64,000 nt of DNA. It comes from Parvularculaceae bacterium (GTDB taxonomy: Bacteria; Pseudomonadota; Alphaproteobacteria; Caulobacterales; Parvularculaceae). How positions within the stretch are numbered: the first letter of the stretch is position 1; every line of letters starts with the position of its first letter. Location of the stretch: positions 682,001-746,000 of the forward strand of contig JAJFFV010000005.1 of the NCBI GenBank assembly GCA_021776475.1, in the 5' to 3' direction. Below are positions 34,660 through 42,058 of this stretch, one piece after another. A program made the position numbers and the translations under genes. Below the pieces are notes generated by a model. The model made no database searches, was not told where the DNA came from, and saw only the letters and a list, made by a program, of their open reading frames with translations.

Positions 34660-35130
34660 TTGGCTGGTTCACTAAAATGGACATTTGGACTTTTTGCATT
34701 CTTGACGTTGGGAATTGTGGGCAACGGCGCCGCAGTTCAACCGTCAAACCTAGATCGCAAAATTGAACAAATAAGTGAGAATCTAGACCGGCAAAAGTCT
34801 TTTGCATTCTTGCTACAGCCAGAACAAAATGGTTGTGAGATATTATATAGTTATCAATCGCACACGGATAACGACATTTACTATGTCGAGAAGTTTAATC
34901 TGCGTGACTTTGCGAGATACAAGGCCAAAGAAGTAACAAAACCGAGCCTCGTTGTGTATACAGAGGAAGATATGCCTTCGGTTTATAGCGCTTTGTATCG
35001 ATTGAGCAATAAGGAGACTTATCAACCATACTATACAAATTCAGTGTATTTTTTATTCGTTGATGATGAACGTCGAGCGCTGGCAACTAAGGCGCTGGAG
35101 CGCGCTATTGCAATTTGCAAGAATAGGTAA
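34660..35130 (+). CDS. Hypothetical exported protein
   Basis: About 156 residues starting at TTG 34660 with GGAAGG 8 nt upstream; GTG 34621 is an alternative. The N-terminus AGSLKWTFGLFAFLTLGIVG is a signal peptide or anchor. The mature part is mixed helix and strand with many Tyr and Asp/Glu residues (EILYSYQSHTDNDIYYVEKF), and cysteines at the start and near the C-terminus (AIAICKNR). No family is recognised. It is divergent from the nuclease gene, so the two may share a control region. Confidence 0.6.
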   Translation: MAGSLKWTFGLFAFLTLGIVGNGAAVQPSNLDRKIEQISENLDRQKSFAFLLQPEQNGCEILYSYQSHTDNDIYYVEKFNLRDFARYKAKEVTKPSLVVYTEEDMPSVYSALYRLSNKETYQPYYTNSVYFLFVDDERRALATKALERAIAICKNR

Positions 35131-35196
35131 TGTGCCAGACCCCATACCAATCGAGTCTTTCGAAGGGCATGAATACATAAACCCATAGGTGCCTCG

Positions 35197-35295
35197 ATGA
35201 AGCAAATTCTGATCTCACTTACTCTCGGTGTTGTGTTTCTCACTGCAGGCAGTGTGCATAAAACCGAGTATCCGTCTCCAGTAGCCGGCGAATAA
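35197..35295 (+). pseudogene. Possible remnant of a small lipoprotein gene
   Basis: A 32-residue frame with a typical lipoprotein-like signal ending LTAGSVHKTEYP, where LTAC would be expected, then a stop after PVAGE. No downstream frame clearly continues it. It could also be a chance frame. Confidence 0.3.
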
Positions 35296-35589
35296 TCACA
35301 AAGGCGATAGGTACCATGGGGGGTCCTCACAGACATTCCGAATTGTGTCCATGTGATTGGTGATGTTGATCAGCTAACAGGGAAACCAGTGAAAACGACC
35401 CAACGGTGATTTTAACGTCACAGAGCAACGACATTGTGGTTTGAAGATCGCATAATCGCTGAAAGTATGTTACTTGATAAAGAAACGTACTCGAACAAAC
35501 TTGTGGGAGCAGGTCAAAAACAATGCCCGTTGAGAGTCAGAAAACGCGCTCGCGGTAGCATCGTGGTCGCTTAAAGGAGAATAGAGAAA

Positions 35590-35612
35590 TGCCATTATGC
35601 CATTATGCCATA
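35590..35612 (+). repeat. Short tandem repeat of TGCCATTA next to the tRNA 3' end
   Basis: Two full copies of TGCCATTA and a third ending TGCCATA. The place, just beyond the 3' end of the tRNA gene where islands insert, is suggestive, but the repeat does not match the tRNA. Confidence 0.6.
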
Positions 35613-35627
35613 AGTTATTGATTTCTT

Positions 35628-35703
35628 TGGTGCCGCATAGGTGATTTGAACACCTGACCCCATCATTACGAATGATGTGCTCTACCAACTGAGCTAATGC
35701 GGC
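35628..35703 (-). tRNA. tRNA-Thr (anticodon CGT)
   Basis: Read on the minus strand: acceptor GCCGCAT pairs with ATGCGGC, D arm GCTC-AGTTGGTA-GAGC, anticodon arm CATCA-TTCGTAA-TGATG giving anticodon CGT, variable GGGTC, T arm AGGTG-TTCAAAT-CACCT, discriminator A and an encoded CCA (35630-35628). All stems pair fully. It decodes ACG. The accessory region lies on its 3' side, the usual side for tRNA-targeted islands. Confidence 0.95.
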
Positions 35704-35726
35704 ATCTCAAGGTTCTAATTACTGTC

Positions 35727-36419
35727 TCAGTCTTTTTTCTGCAAGTGGTTTTGGAATGATACGAGGCTTTGCTTTTGTTGCCCGTAGGGATCGAAATTTT
35801 GTGGATCGAGCCAGGCTTCGAACATTTTTTTTATGGCCGACCATTCGTGATCAAGCATTGAGAACCAAGCTGTGTCGCGATTTTTGCCCCGGGTAATCAT
35901 GTCCTGCCGAAAGGTGCCTTCGTAGGTGAATCCAAAGCGTTCGGCAGCGCGGCAGGAGGCTTTGTTTTCACTGTTACATTTCCACTCGTAGCGGCGGTAT
36001 CCGCAATCCTCGAAGATATGCTTTGCTGACAGATAAAGCGCTTCTGTTGTCGCACTCGTGCGTTGAATTTTTTTCTCGTAAAGAATGGCACCTATTTCGG
36101 CTGACCCGGCTTCCGGACGAAGCCGCATGAATGAAAACATGCCGGATGGAACGGAACAATCCCGCATCAAAAGCACCAACGGTCGCCATCCCAGATCTGT
36201 CATCGCAGTTTGGAAAGTCTCCCGGAATTTTTTTTCCGTTTCAACCGGTCCGAAAGGAATGTAATCCCAAATATTGTGAGCATTCTCACCGCACAGGGCA
36301 TTAAACAGACCTTCGGCGTGGATATCGGCATCGTATGGCTCCAGCCGGGCGAGCCGGCCTGCAAGTTTTTTTTCTCCGGGGAGCGGGCCTGGTTGCCAAT
36401 TTGACAGGTCTCGCGCCAT
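35727..36419 (-). CDS. GNAT-family N-acetyltransferase (RimJ/RimL-like)
   Basis: A 230-residue acetyltransferase of the RimJ/RimL type. Its recognisable parts are LARLEPYDADIHAEGLFNAL (23-42), the beta4-5 region GMFSFMRLRPEAGSAEIGAILY (parts GMFSFMRLRP and SAEIGAIL, about 93-114), the acetyl-CoA loop TSATTEALYLSAKHIF, and EWKCNSENKASCRAAERFGFTYEG (key parts CNSENKASCRAAER and FGFTYEG, about 145-168). The acceptor may be a protein N-terminus or a small amine. It starts 2 nt after the pheT stop (TAAGGATG), so it is translationally coupled to pheT. Confidence 0.88.
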   Translation of the reverse strand: MARDLSNWQPGPLPGEKKLAGRLARLEPYDADIHAEGLFNALCGENAHNIWDYIPFGPVETEKKFRETFQTAMTDLGWRPLVLLMRDCSVPSGMFSFMRLRPEAGSAEIGAILYEKKIQRTSATTEALYLSAKHIFEDCGYRRYEWKCNSENKASCRAAERFGFTYEGTFRQDMITRGKNRDTAWFSMLDHEWSAIKKMFEAWLDPQNFDPYGQQKQSLVSFQNHLQKKD

Positions 36420-36421
36420 CC

Positions 36422-38830
36422 TTAGCTTCTCAGCGTTGCGCCGGTTGCTTTTTCGGCCTGCGCAATGATGCGCTGGCTCACCGCGTCAATTTCTTCGTCA
36501 GTCAGGGTTTTTTCCATCGGCTGAAGCGTTACTTCAATAGCCAGAGATTTTTTTCCGTCTTCGATGCCTTTGCCTTCGTAGACATCAAACAGCGCAACAT
36601 TGGAGATAAGTTTTTTTTCTGCGCCGCGGACCGCCTTCAAAAGATTTTCGGCGGGCAGGTCAGAAGTGACAACAAATGCAAAATCACGCGACAGCGGCAT
36701 TAGGTCCGATGCGTTCAGCGCCGGTTTTGATTTTGTCGGTCTCAGCTTACCCGGAGGGATCTTGTCGAGAATGACCTCGAAGGCATAAAGCGGTCCGTCG
36801 ACATCCATTTCCCGCATGACGCGGGGATGAAGTTCACCAAAATACGCGAGATGATTTTTTGGCCCCATGCTGAGGATGCCGGATCGGCCGGGATGATAGT
36901 GACCGGGGGCGGTCTCAAGGATCATCAACGCACCGGTCTGGACACCGGCGGCCGCGAGCACGTTCAGCGCGTCAGCCTTGGACGCAAAGACACCATCACC
37001 AGTGCTGTTCTCCTGCCAATGACGTTGGGCGTGACCTGCTCTGACACCGGCAGCAACCGTTCGCTGACCATCAGGCTGGTCGGTGATGTAGGCAGGGCCA
37101 ACCTCAAATAAGGCAAGATTTTTTCTGCCTCGTGCGGCATTGCGGCCGATCGCTGCGACAAGACCCGGCAGTACTGATGGACGCATCACACCGAGGTCTG
37201 ACGAAATAGGATTGGCGAGAACCAGGTCAGGATTTGATTGCCCAGCACCAAACAAGGCAGCAACAGGCCCGTCGCAGAACGACCAGGTCACCGCTTCCAG
37301 AAGGCCGCGTCCTGACAACGCGCGCTTGGCAAGACGGACACGGTCCTGTGCTTTGGAGTATTTCGGGCGCTCCACTGCATCAAGCGGTGGCAATGTCGCC
37401 TCCGGCAATTCATCAAATCCTTTAATCCGGGCAATCTCTTCGACCAGATCCGCTTTGCCTTCAATATCCGGGCGGGCTGAAGGCGCTGTTACTGTCCACG
37501 TGGCGCCGCGCTCGACTTCGAAATCGAGTGCCGATAGAATTTTTTCCATTTCCTCTTCCGACATATCAAGACCGGTGAGCCGTTTTACTTCGGCCGGTGG
37601 AAAATTGATTTTTTTTGTGCCGGCAGGCGGATCGCCGGCGAGCTCGATCCGGCTTGGTTCGCCACCACACATGTCGGTAACCATCGCCACCGCCTGTGCA
37701 AGACCTGGGGTGATCGACTGCGGGTCGATACCGCGTTCAAACCGATAGCGGGCGTCGGAAATTATGCCGGTCCTGCGGCCGGTTCTGGCGGTTCGGGCAG
37801 GGTCAAAATAGGCGCACTCAATGAACACGTTTTTTGTTTGTTCCGTACACCCCGTATCTTCACCGCCCATAATTCCACCGAAGCCGAGAACATTTTTTTC
37901 GTCCGCAATCACAGTCATGGTTTCGTCGGGTTTGTATTCCTTGCCGTCGAGGGCAACGAAAGACGGATCATCGGCGCGGCCAAGGCGGGCGCGGATCGGG
38001 CCATTCAGTTTATCGGCATCATAAACGTGGAGCGGACGGGCGCGGTCAACCGACACATAATTGGTCATGTCGACCAGGGCGTTGATCGGGCGAAGGCCGA
38101 TCCCGCGCAAAATGTCCTGCAGCCATTGCGGCGAAGGCCCATTCTTGACGCCGCGCACATAAATACCGCCGAAAGCTGGGCAGGCATTTTTATTGTCATC
38201 GTCGAACTCGAGTTCAATTTTTTGCGGGCTGGCGAAATCGCTTTCCGGCAAGTTGTAGCTTTCGCTAACCAGGCGACCGAGACCCGCCGCCGCGAGATCG
38301 CGGGCAACACCCATGACACCGTTGGTATCCGGCCTATTCGGCGTCACCTCAAAATCAATAACAGGGTCGTTAGCCCCGAGCAAATTGGCGACCGGTTCCC
38401 CAACTTTTGCATCCTGAGGTGCTTCAATAATACCGTCATGATCGTCGCCGAGTTCAAGTTCACGCGCTGAACACATCATGCCAAAGCTTTCGACGCCGCG
38501 AATTTTTGCTTTTGACAGCGTTACGTCAATACCGGGTACATATGTACCGACAGCAGCATAAGCAATTTTGATACCGGTTCTGGCGTTGGGGGCACCACAC
38601 ACGATTTGTTTCTCGCCGTCTTTGGTAGCGACACGGCAAACTTTCAGCTTATCCGCGTCAGGATGTTTTTCAGCGTGTAGGACCTCGCCGATGGAAAAGT
38701 CTTTCAACTTCTCCGCCGGATTTTCAACTTGTTCAACTTCCAAACCGACACGCACCATTGTCTCGACGACTTGGTCGAGCGTTGCGTCTGTTTCGAGATG
38801 CTTTTTTAGCCAGGACAGGGAGAATTTCAT
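36422..38830 (-). CDS. pheT: Phenylalanine--tRNA ligase beta subunit
   Basis: An 802-residue beta chain of the alpha2-beta2 synthetase that charges tRNA-Phe. Domains in order: N-terminal B1 and tRNA-binding EMAP-like (about 40-150, VGLEVEQVENPAEKL, GAPNARTG), B3/B4 editing domain (about 200-400, with RPDTNGVMGVARDLAA and GGIMGGEDTGC), B5 (about 405-470, FPPAEVKRLTGLDMS), the synthetase-like core (from PKYSKAQDRVR) and a C-terminal anticodon-binding FDX-ACB domain (SRDFAFVV to the end). The length is normal. Its ATG overlaps the stop of a possible 49-aa frame that lies between pheS and pheT. Confidence 0.97.
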   Translation of the reverse strand: MKFSLSWLKKHLETDATLDQVVETMVRVGLEVEQVENPAEKLKDFSIGEVLHAEKHPDADKLKVCRVATKDGEKQIVCGAPNARTGIKIAYAAVGTYVPGIDVTLSKAKIRGVESFGMMCSARELELGDDHDGIIEAPQDAKVGEPVANLLGANDPVIDFEVTPNRPDTNGVMGVARDLAAAGLGRLVSESYNLPESDFASPQKIELEFDDDNKNACPAFGGIYVRGVKNGPSPQWLQDILRGIGLRPINALVDMTNYVSVDRARPLHVYDADKLNGPIRARLGRADDPSFVALDGKEYKPDETMTVIADEKNVLGFGGIMGGEDTGCTEQTKNVFIECAYFDPARTARTGRRTGIISDARYRFERGIDPQSITPGLAQAVAMVTDMCGGEPSRIELAGDPPAGTKKINFPPAEVKRLTGLDMSEEEMEKILSALDFEVERGATWTVTAPSARPDIEGKADLVEEIARIKGFDELPEATLPPLDAVERPKYSKAQDRVRLAKRALSGRGLLEAVTWSFCDGPVAALFGAGQSNPDLVLANPISSDLGVMRPSVLPGLVAAIGRNAARGRKNLALFEVGPAYITDQPDGQRTVAAGVRAGHAQRHWQENSTGDGVFASKADALNVLAAAGVQTGALMILETAPGHYHPGRSGILSMGPKNHLAYFGELHPRVMREMDVDGPLYAFEVILDKIPPGKLRPTKSKPALNASDLMPLSRDFAFVVTSDLPAENLLKAVRGAEKKLISNVALFDVYEGKGIEDGKKSLAIEVTLQPMEKTLTDEEIDAVSQRIIAQAEKATGATLRS

Positions 38831-38976
38831 TGTGTGCTTGCGTCCTCGATTGTATCCGATGCGTCCTCGGTTTGGTTTTCGCTGCCAACGGCCCCAACCA
38901 GCACAACACTAAAGTCGTCCGGCGCGGGGCATGATCGCAGCCGGTCAGGTTGGAGCCGGTTGCTGTCACCTGGCAT
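38827..38976 (-). CDS. Possible 49-aa ORF between pheS and pheT
   Basis: A short frame MPGDSNRLQPDRLRSCPAPD... followed by DDFSVVLVGAVGSENQ and an acidic tail. It begins 5 nt after the pheS stop, has GGTGAG 5 nt before its ATG, and its TGA overlaps the pheT ATG (ATGA). This tight fit suggests it is translated, at least to couple pheT to pheS. The peptide has no recognised family and codon evidence is too short to judge, so it may be only a coupling frame. Confidence 0.35.
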   Translation of the reverse strand: MPGDSNRLQPDRLRSCPAPDDFSVVLVGAVGSENQTEDASDTIEDASTQ

Positions 38977-38981
38977 CTTGC

Positions 38982-40055
38982 TCACCGGCTCAACCCCGTT
39001 GCGGTGCTCGGTTGATCAAGCGGATCAAAGCCGTAATGCTCGAGCCATCTGGCGTCCGCCGCAAAGAAATCGCGCAAGTCGGGGATGCCGTATTTCAGCA
39101 TAGCAAGGCGGTCAACCCCCATGCCGAAGGCAAAACCCTGATATTCGTCGGGGTCGAGGCCGACATTGCGCAGCACGTTCGGGTGAACCATGCCTGAGCC
39201 GAGAATCTCCATCCAGTCATCGCCCTGGCCGATGCGTAACTCGCCGCCGACGCGTTCATAGCCGACATCCATTTCGGCGGAAGGCTCCGTGAACGGAAAG
39301 AAGTGAGGGCGGAAGCGGGTCTTGACGCTGTCGACTTCAAAGAACGCCTTGACGAATTCGGTCAGGGTGCCCTTGAGGTGACCCATATGGGTTTCCTTGT
39401 CGATGACGAGACCCTCAACCTGATGAAACATAGGCGTGTGGGTCTGGTCACTGTCGCAGCGGAAGGTGCGGCCCGGAATGATGACGCGCAAGGGCGGTTG
39501 CTCATTCATCATGGTACGGATCTGGACAGGACTTGTGTGGGTGCGCAGAACCATGCGCTCACCATTTCCTTTCTCGTTCATGAAGAAAGTGTCGTGCATC
39601 TCTCGAGCCGGGTGGTCCGGCGGGAAGTTGAGGGCCGTGAAGTTATGGAAATCATCTTCGATATCGGGGCCTTCGCGGATTTCAAAACCCATATCGGCAA
39701 AGATGGCTGCTACTTCCTCGAATACCTGGGTCACCGGATGGATTTTGCCTTTTGGCTCAGGCCGCACGGGCAAGGTGACATCGACTTTTTCGGTCGCGAG
39801 GCGTGCATCGAGGGCGGCTTCTTCAAGGATTGCCTTGCGGGCGGATATCGCGTCGGCGATTCGAGTCTTCAAACCGTTGAGGGCCGGCCCCAATGTCTTG
39901 CGCTCCTCCGGTGTGACCTTGCCGAGGACTTTCATCTTTTCGCTGATGACACCCTTTTTGCCGAGGGCGGCAACGCGGATTTCCTCCAGTGCCGATTCTG
40001 CTCCAGCTGAAGATATCTTTTCCGTCAGGTCCTGTTCGAGTTGGTCGAGTTCCAT
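38982..40055 (-). CDS. pheS: Phenylalanine--tRNA ligase alpha subunit
   Basis: A 357-residue catalytic alpha chain. An N-terminal coiled coil (about 1-85) binds tRNA. The class II aminoacyl-tRNA synthetase core follows: motif 1 near [20 protein letters not shown] (about 107-126), motif 2 [12 protein letters not shown] (about 172) and [13 protein letters not shown] near 197, phenylalanine-pocket HQVEGLVID near 215, motif 3 with [17 protein letters not shown] near 315-331. The order pheS-pheT is the usual operon. A tail after LRDFFAAD ([20 protein letters not shown]) is slightly longer than in E. coli. Between it and rplT lies a terminator, so pheST probably has its own promoter. Confidence 0.97.
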   Translation of the reverse strand: MELDQLEQDLTEKISSAGAESALEEIRVAALGKKGVISEKMKVLGKVTPEERKTLGPALNGLKTRIADAISARKAILEEAALDARLATEKVDVTLPVRPEPKGKIHPVTQVFEEVAAIFADMGFEIREGPDIEDDFHNFTALNFPPDHPAREMHDTFFMNEKGNGERMVLRTHTSPVQIRTMMNEQPPLRVIIPGRTFRCDSDQTHTPMFHQVEGLVIDKETHMGHLKGTLTEFVKAFFEVDSVKTRFRPHFFPFTEPSAEMDVGYERVGGELRIGQGDDWMEILGSGMVHPNVLRNVGLDPDEYQGFAFGMGVDRLAMLKYGIPDLRDFFAADARWLEHYGFDPLDQPSTATGLSR

Positions 40056-40357
40056 ATTTATTCATTTTCCAATAGGCGTGAGGCGGCCTGCCGTATATCC
40101 GGTGAGATCGAGGGATAAACTGACCCTGCAACCAGATCAACAAACTGGACGCTGGCGGCATCAGAAGATTCGGCAAAGTCCGTTTATCACCAACAACACA
40201 CCATCACTGTGGGATTTGATAATAGTATCGTCTGGTGCAAATTCTATCGCAAATTCTTTGGTTCGCCTTGTTTGTTGTTCTCCTTCACCAATAAAAAAGC
40301 CGCTACGTTTTACCGAGCGGCCTTTGTAACGCAGCCCAAGGGGCCTTGCGTAAGTTT
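40056..40357. other. Intergenic region rplT-pheS with terminator
   Basis: It holds the rplT terminator (40293-40325). No Phe-rich leader peptide or clear T-box-like structure was seen upstream of pheS, so attenuation by a leader is not supported. A promoter for pheST is expected here but was not resolved. Confidence 0.5.
40293..40325 (-). terminator. Rho-independent terminator after rplT
   Basis: On the minus strand GCCGCT pairs with AGCGGC around the loop CGGTAAAACGT, followed by TTTTTT (40298-40293). It lies 33 nt past the rplT stop codon. Confidence 0.85.
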
Positions 40358-40714
40358 TTAGGAAAGTGCCGCTTCAGCCTGTTTTGCAAGCTCTGTAAAA
40401 GCTGCCGGCTCCTGTGCAGCAATGTCAGACAGGACTTTACGATCAACATCAATGCCGGCTCGTGAAAGACCGTTCATGAATGTAGCGTAGGTCATGCCGT
40501 TCAAGCGGGCCGCAGCATTGATCCGCGATATCCACAGACGACGGAATTGCCGCTTGCGGACTTTACGGTCGCGATAGGCATATTGTGCCGCTTTTTCGAC
40601 AGCCTGATTGGCGGTGCCAAACAGATTTTTACGGGCGCCGCGATAACCTTTGGCAGCCTTGATTACTTTTCGGTGACGGGCGTGGGCAGAAGCGCCCCCT
40701 TTAACACGTGACAT
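40358..40714 (-). CDS. rplT: 50S ribosomal protein L20
   Basis: A 118-residue L20 with the family opening [18 protein letters not shown], the basic helical [20 protein letters not shown] and [16 protein letters not shown]. It binds 23S rRNA early in assembly and, in several bacteria, represses its own operon. It follows rpmI after 18 nt and ends at a good terminator. No pseudoknot operator was analysed. Normal length and sequence. Confidence 0.97.
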   Translation of the reverse strand: MSRVKGGASAHARHRKVIKAAKGYRGARKNLFGTANQAVEKAAQYAYRDRKVRKRQFRRLWISRINAAARLNGMTYATFMNGLSRAGIDVDRKVLSDIAAQEPAAFTELAKQAEAALS

Positions 40715-40732
40715 GGGTTTCGATCCTCCGGC

Positions 40733-40933
40733 TTAGCGTGCGTATGGCATGAATTTTTTGACGATGCGGGCATCTGCCGCTTCAAGCAGAGCTGTACCGC
40801 GTTTCTGGCGGATTTGCTTGGGTGTGCGCTTGATCATGCCGTGGCGTTTGCCGGACTGGCCTGCCTTGATCTTGCCGGTGCCGGTTACCTTGAACCGTTT
40901 TTTGGCCCCTGATTTGGTCTTCATTTTGGGCAT
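40733..40933 (-). CDS. rpmI: 50S ribosomal protein L35
   Basis: A 66-residue L35: [20 protein letters not shown], then [20 protein letters not shown], and the end [14 protein letters not shown] lies 8 nt before the ATG. infC, which often precedes rpmI-rplT, is not upstream; instead a divergent gene begins at 41123, so this operon has a private promoter in the 190-bp gap. Confidence 0.97.
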   Translation of the reverse strand: MPKMKTKSGAKKRFKVTGTGKIKAGQSGKRHGMIKRTPKQIRQKRGTALLEAADARIVKKFMPYAR

Positions 40934-41122
40934 TTTATATTCCTCTTACGATAAGGTGCACGGCAGACGAGGCATACCCTTATGGCCAGCCTGCCTTGAA
41001 AGATCACGGGTTATAGCCGGGGGCATGCGGGAATCAAGCGGATTCTAAGGTGAAATGCCCGTTTGCCCGATTTTAACGAAAGTTTGGCACAATCAAAGGC
41101 AGCAAATGGGGGAACCGACCCG

Positions 41123-42034
41123 ATGAACAAGCTGCTGCATTCTATAACCGAGAAGCATTTCGTGACAGCGGAAGACGTTTTACGCCTGCGCCGTGAAGTT
41201 TTTGGCGATCACCTAGTCGATCGGCATGAGGCCTATCAACTGTTTCAGTTAGCTGATTCAGCGCCCGCGGGCGACCATGACTGGCATGATTTCCTGTGCG
41301 AGGCAGCAACAGATTTTTTTGTTCGGCAAAAGGATCCCTGCGGGTACATGACGGAAGCCGATGCCGTATTTCTGATGAAATGTTTTGGCGCACCGGAAAC
41401 GGTGAGCACGATCAAGACCGATGTTCTTTGTCATATGCTGAAGCACGCGACGCTGGTGCCGAGGAGCCTGGTTGAATTCGGGTTTGAAATTGTTCGCGCG
41501 CATGTGCTGGCCGATGGCCGGATTGATGCAGACGAAGTAAACCGGCTACGCTGTTTTCTGTTTGCCGCCGGTGGTGACGGCAATATCGCCATCACGCGGG
41601 CAGAGGCAGAGCTATTGTTTGATATCAACGACCTCACTCATGGCGAGGCCAACGCGCCGGCCTGGACGCATTTTTTTGCGCAGGGCGTTGCCAACCATTT
41701 GATGGCCCATATCGGTTATCAGCCATTAAACCGGGCAGAAGTTCTGCGGCTGGAAGACAACCTCGCGGACCACAGCGTCAACATCGGGCGCTTTGTCTCA
41801 CGCATGTTCTCCCGCGGCCCGGCTGAGCTACCCAAGCAGGCGAACAAAAACCGGTTACGGGAAGGAGAAGCCGCCGTTGCAGCCCAGGTGACTGCATCGG
41901 AAGCCGACTGGCTCGCTGACCGGATTGGCCGTGACGGTGTCTACAACGACGCGGAAAAAGCTGTTATCGCACATTTGAAGAGCTTGAGCGGACAATTGCC
42001 ACCGCGGCTCGAGGAGCTGGCTCGAAGCGCCTGA
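41123..42034 (+). CDS. Helical hypothetical protein with TerB-like repeats
   Basis: A 303-residue all-helical acidic protein. It seems to contain several repeats of about 70 residues with a pattern like TerB or EF-hand-like domains, for example EIVRAHVLADGRIDADEVNRLR (about 133-155, quoted as AHVLADGRIDADEVNRLR) and the C-terminal LADRIGRDGVYNDAEKAVIAHL (about 267-288). Each has a loop with D-G-x-I/Y-x-D/N before an acidic helix, as in TerB. No signal peptide is seen, so it is cytoplasmic. ATG 41123 is preceded by GGGGGA. Function unknown; a metal-binding or stress role is only a guess. Confidence 0.7.
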   Translation: MNKLLHSITEKHFVTAEDVLRLRREVFGDHLVDRHEAYQLFQLADSAPAGDHDWHDFLCEAATDFFVRQKDPCGYMTEADAVFLMKCFGAPETVSTIKTDVLCHMLKHATLVPRSLVEFGFEIVRAHVLADGRIDADEVNRLRCFLFAAGGDGNIAITRAEAELLFDINDLTHGEANAPAWTHFFAQGVANHLMAHIGYQPLNRAEVLRLEDNLADHSVNIGRFVSRMFSRGPAELPKQANKNRLREGEAAVAAQVTASEADWLADRIGRDGVYNDAEKAVIAHLKSLSGQLPPRLEELARSA

Positions 42035-42051
42035 CAGACTAATAAGTCTGT
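42034..42051. terminator. Hairpin between convergent genes
   Basis: ACAGACT (42034-42040) and AGTCTGT (42045-42051) pair perfectly around the loop AATA. It begins in the stop codon of the upstream gene and lies 8 bp from the end of the convergent permease gene, so it could act in both directions. There is no T-run on either side. Confidence 0.4.
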
Positions 42052-42058
42052 GTCCGCC

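Larger units (their letters stand above)
35131..35627. other. Non-coding stretch before the tRNA gene, with a lipoprotein-like relic
   Basis: No intact gene is seen. A 32-codon frame at 35197-35295 reads like a lipoprotein signal (KQILISLTLGVVFLTAGSV) in which the expected lipobox Cys is Gly, and then stops; it looks like the start of a decayed gene. At 35590-35612 the 8-mer TGCCATTA is repeated almost three times, 15 nt from the tRNA 3' end. Confidence 0.5.

Noticed and set aside
37140-37748. A 202-codon plus-strand frame inside pheT
   Set aside because: It is antisense to a fully conserved pheT and has no family match; it is a by-product of codon bias.
39303-40329. Long plus-strand frames (235 and 297 codons) opposite pheS
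   Set aside because: Opposite a conserved synthetase; frame length follows from the codon usage of pheS.
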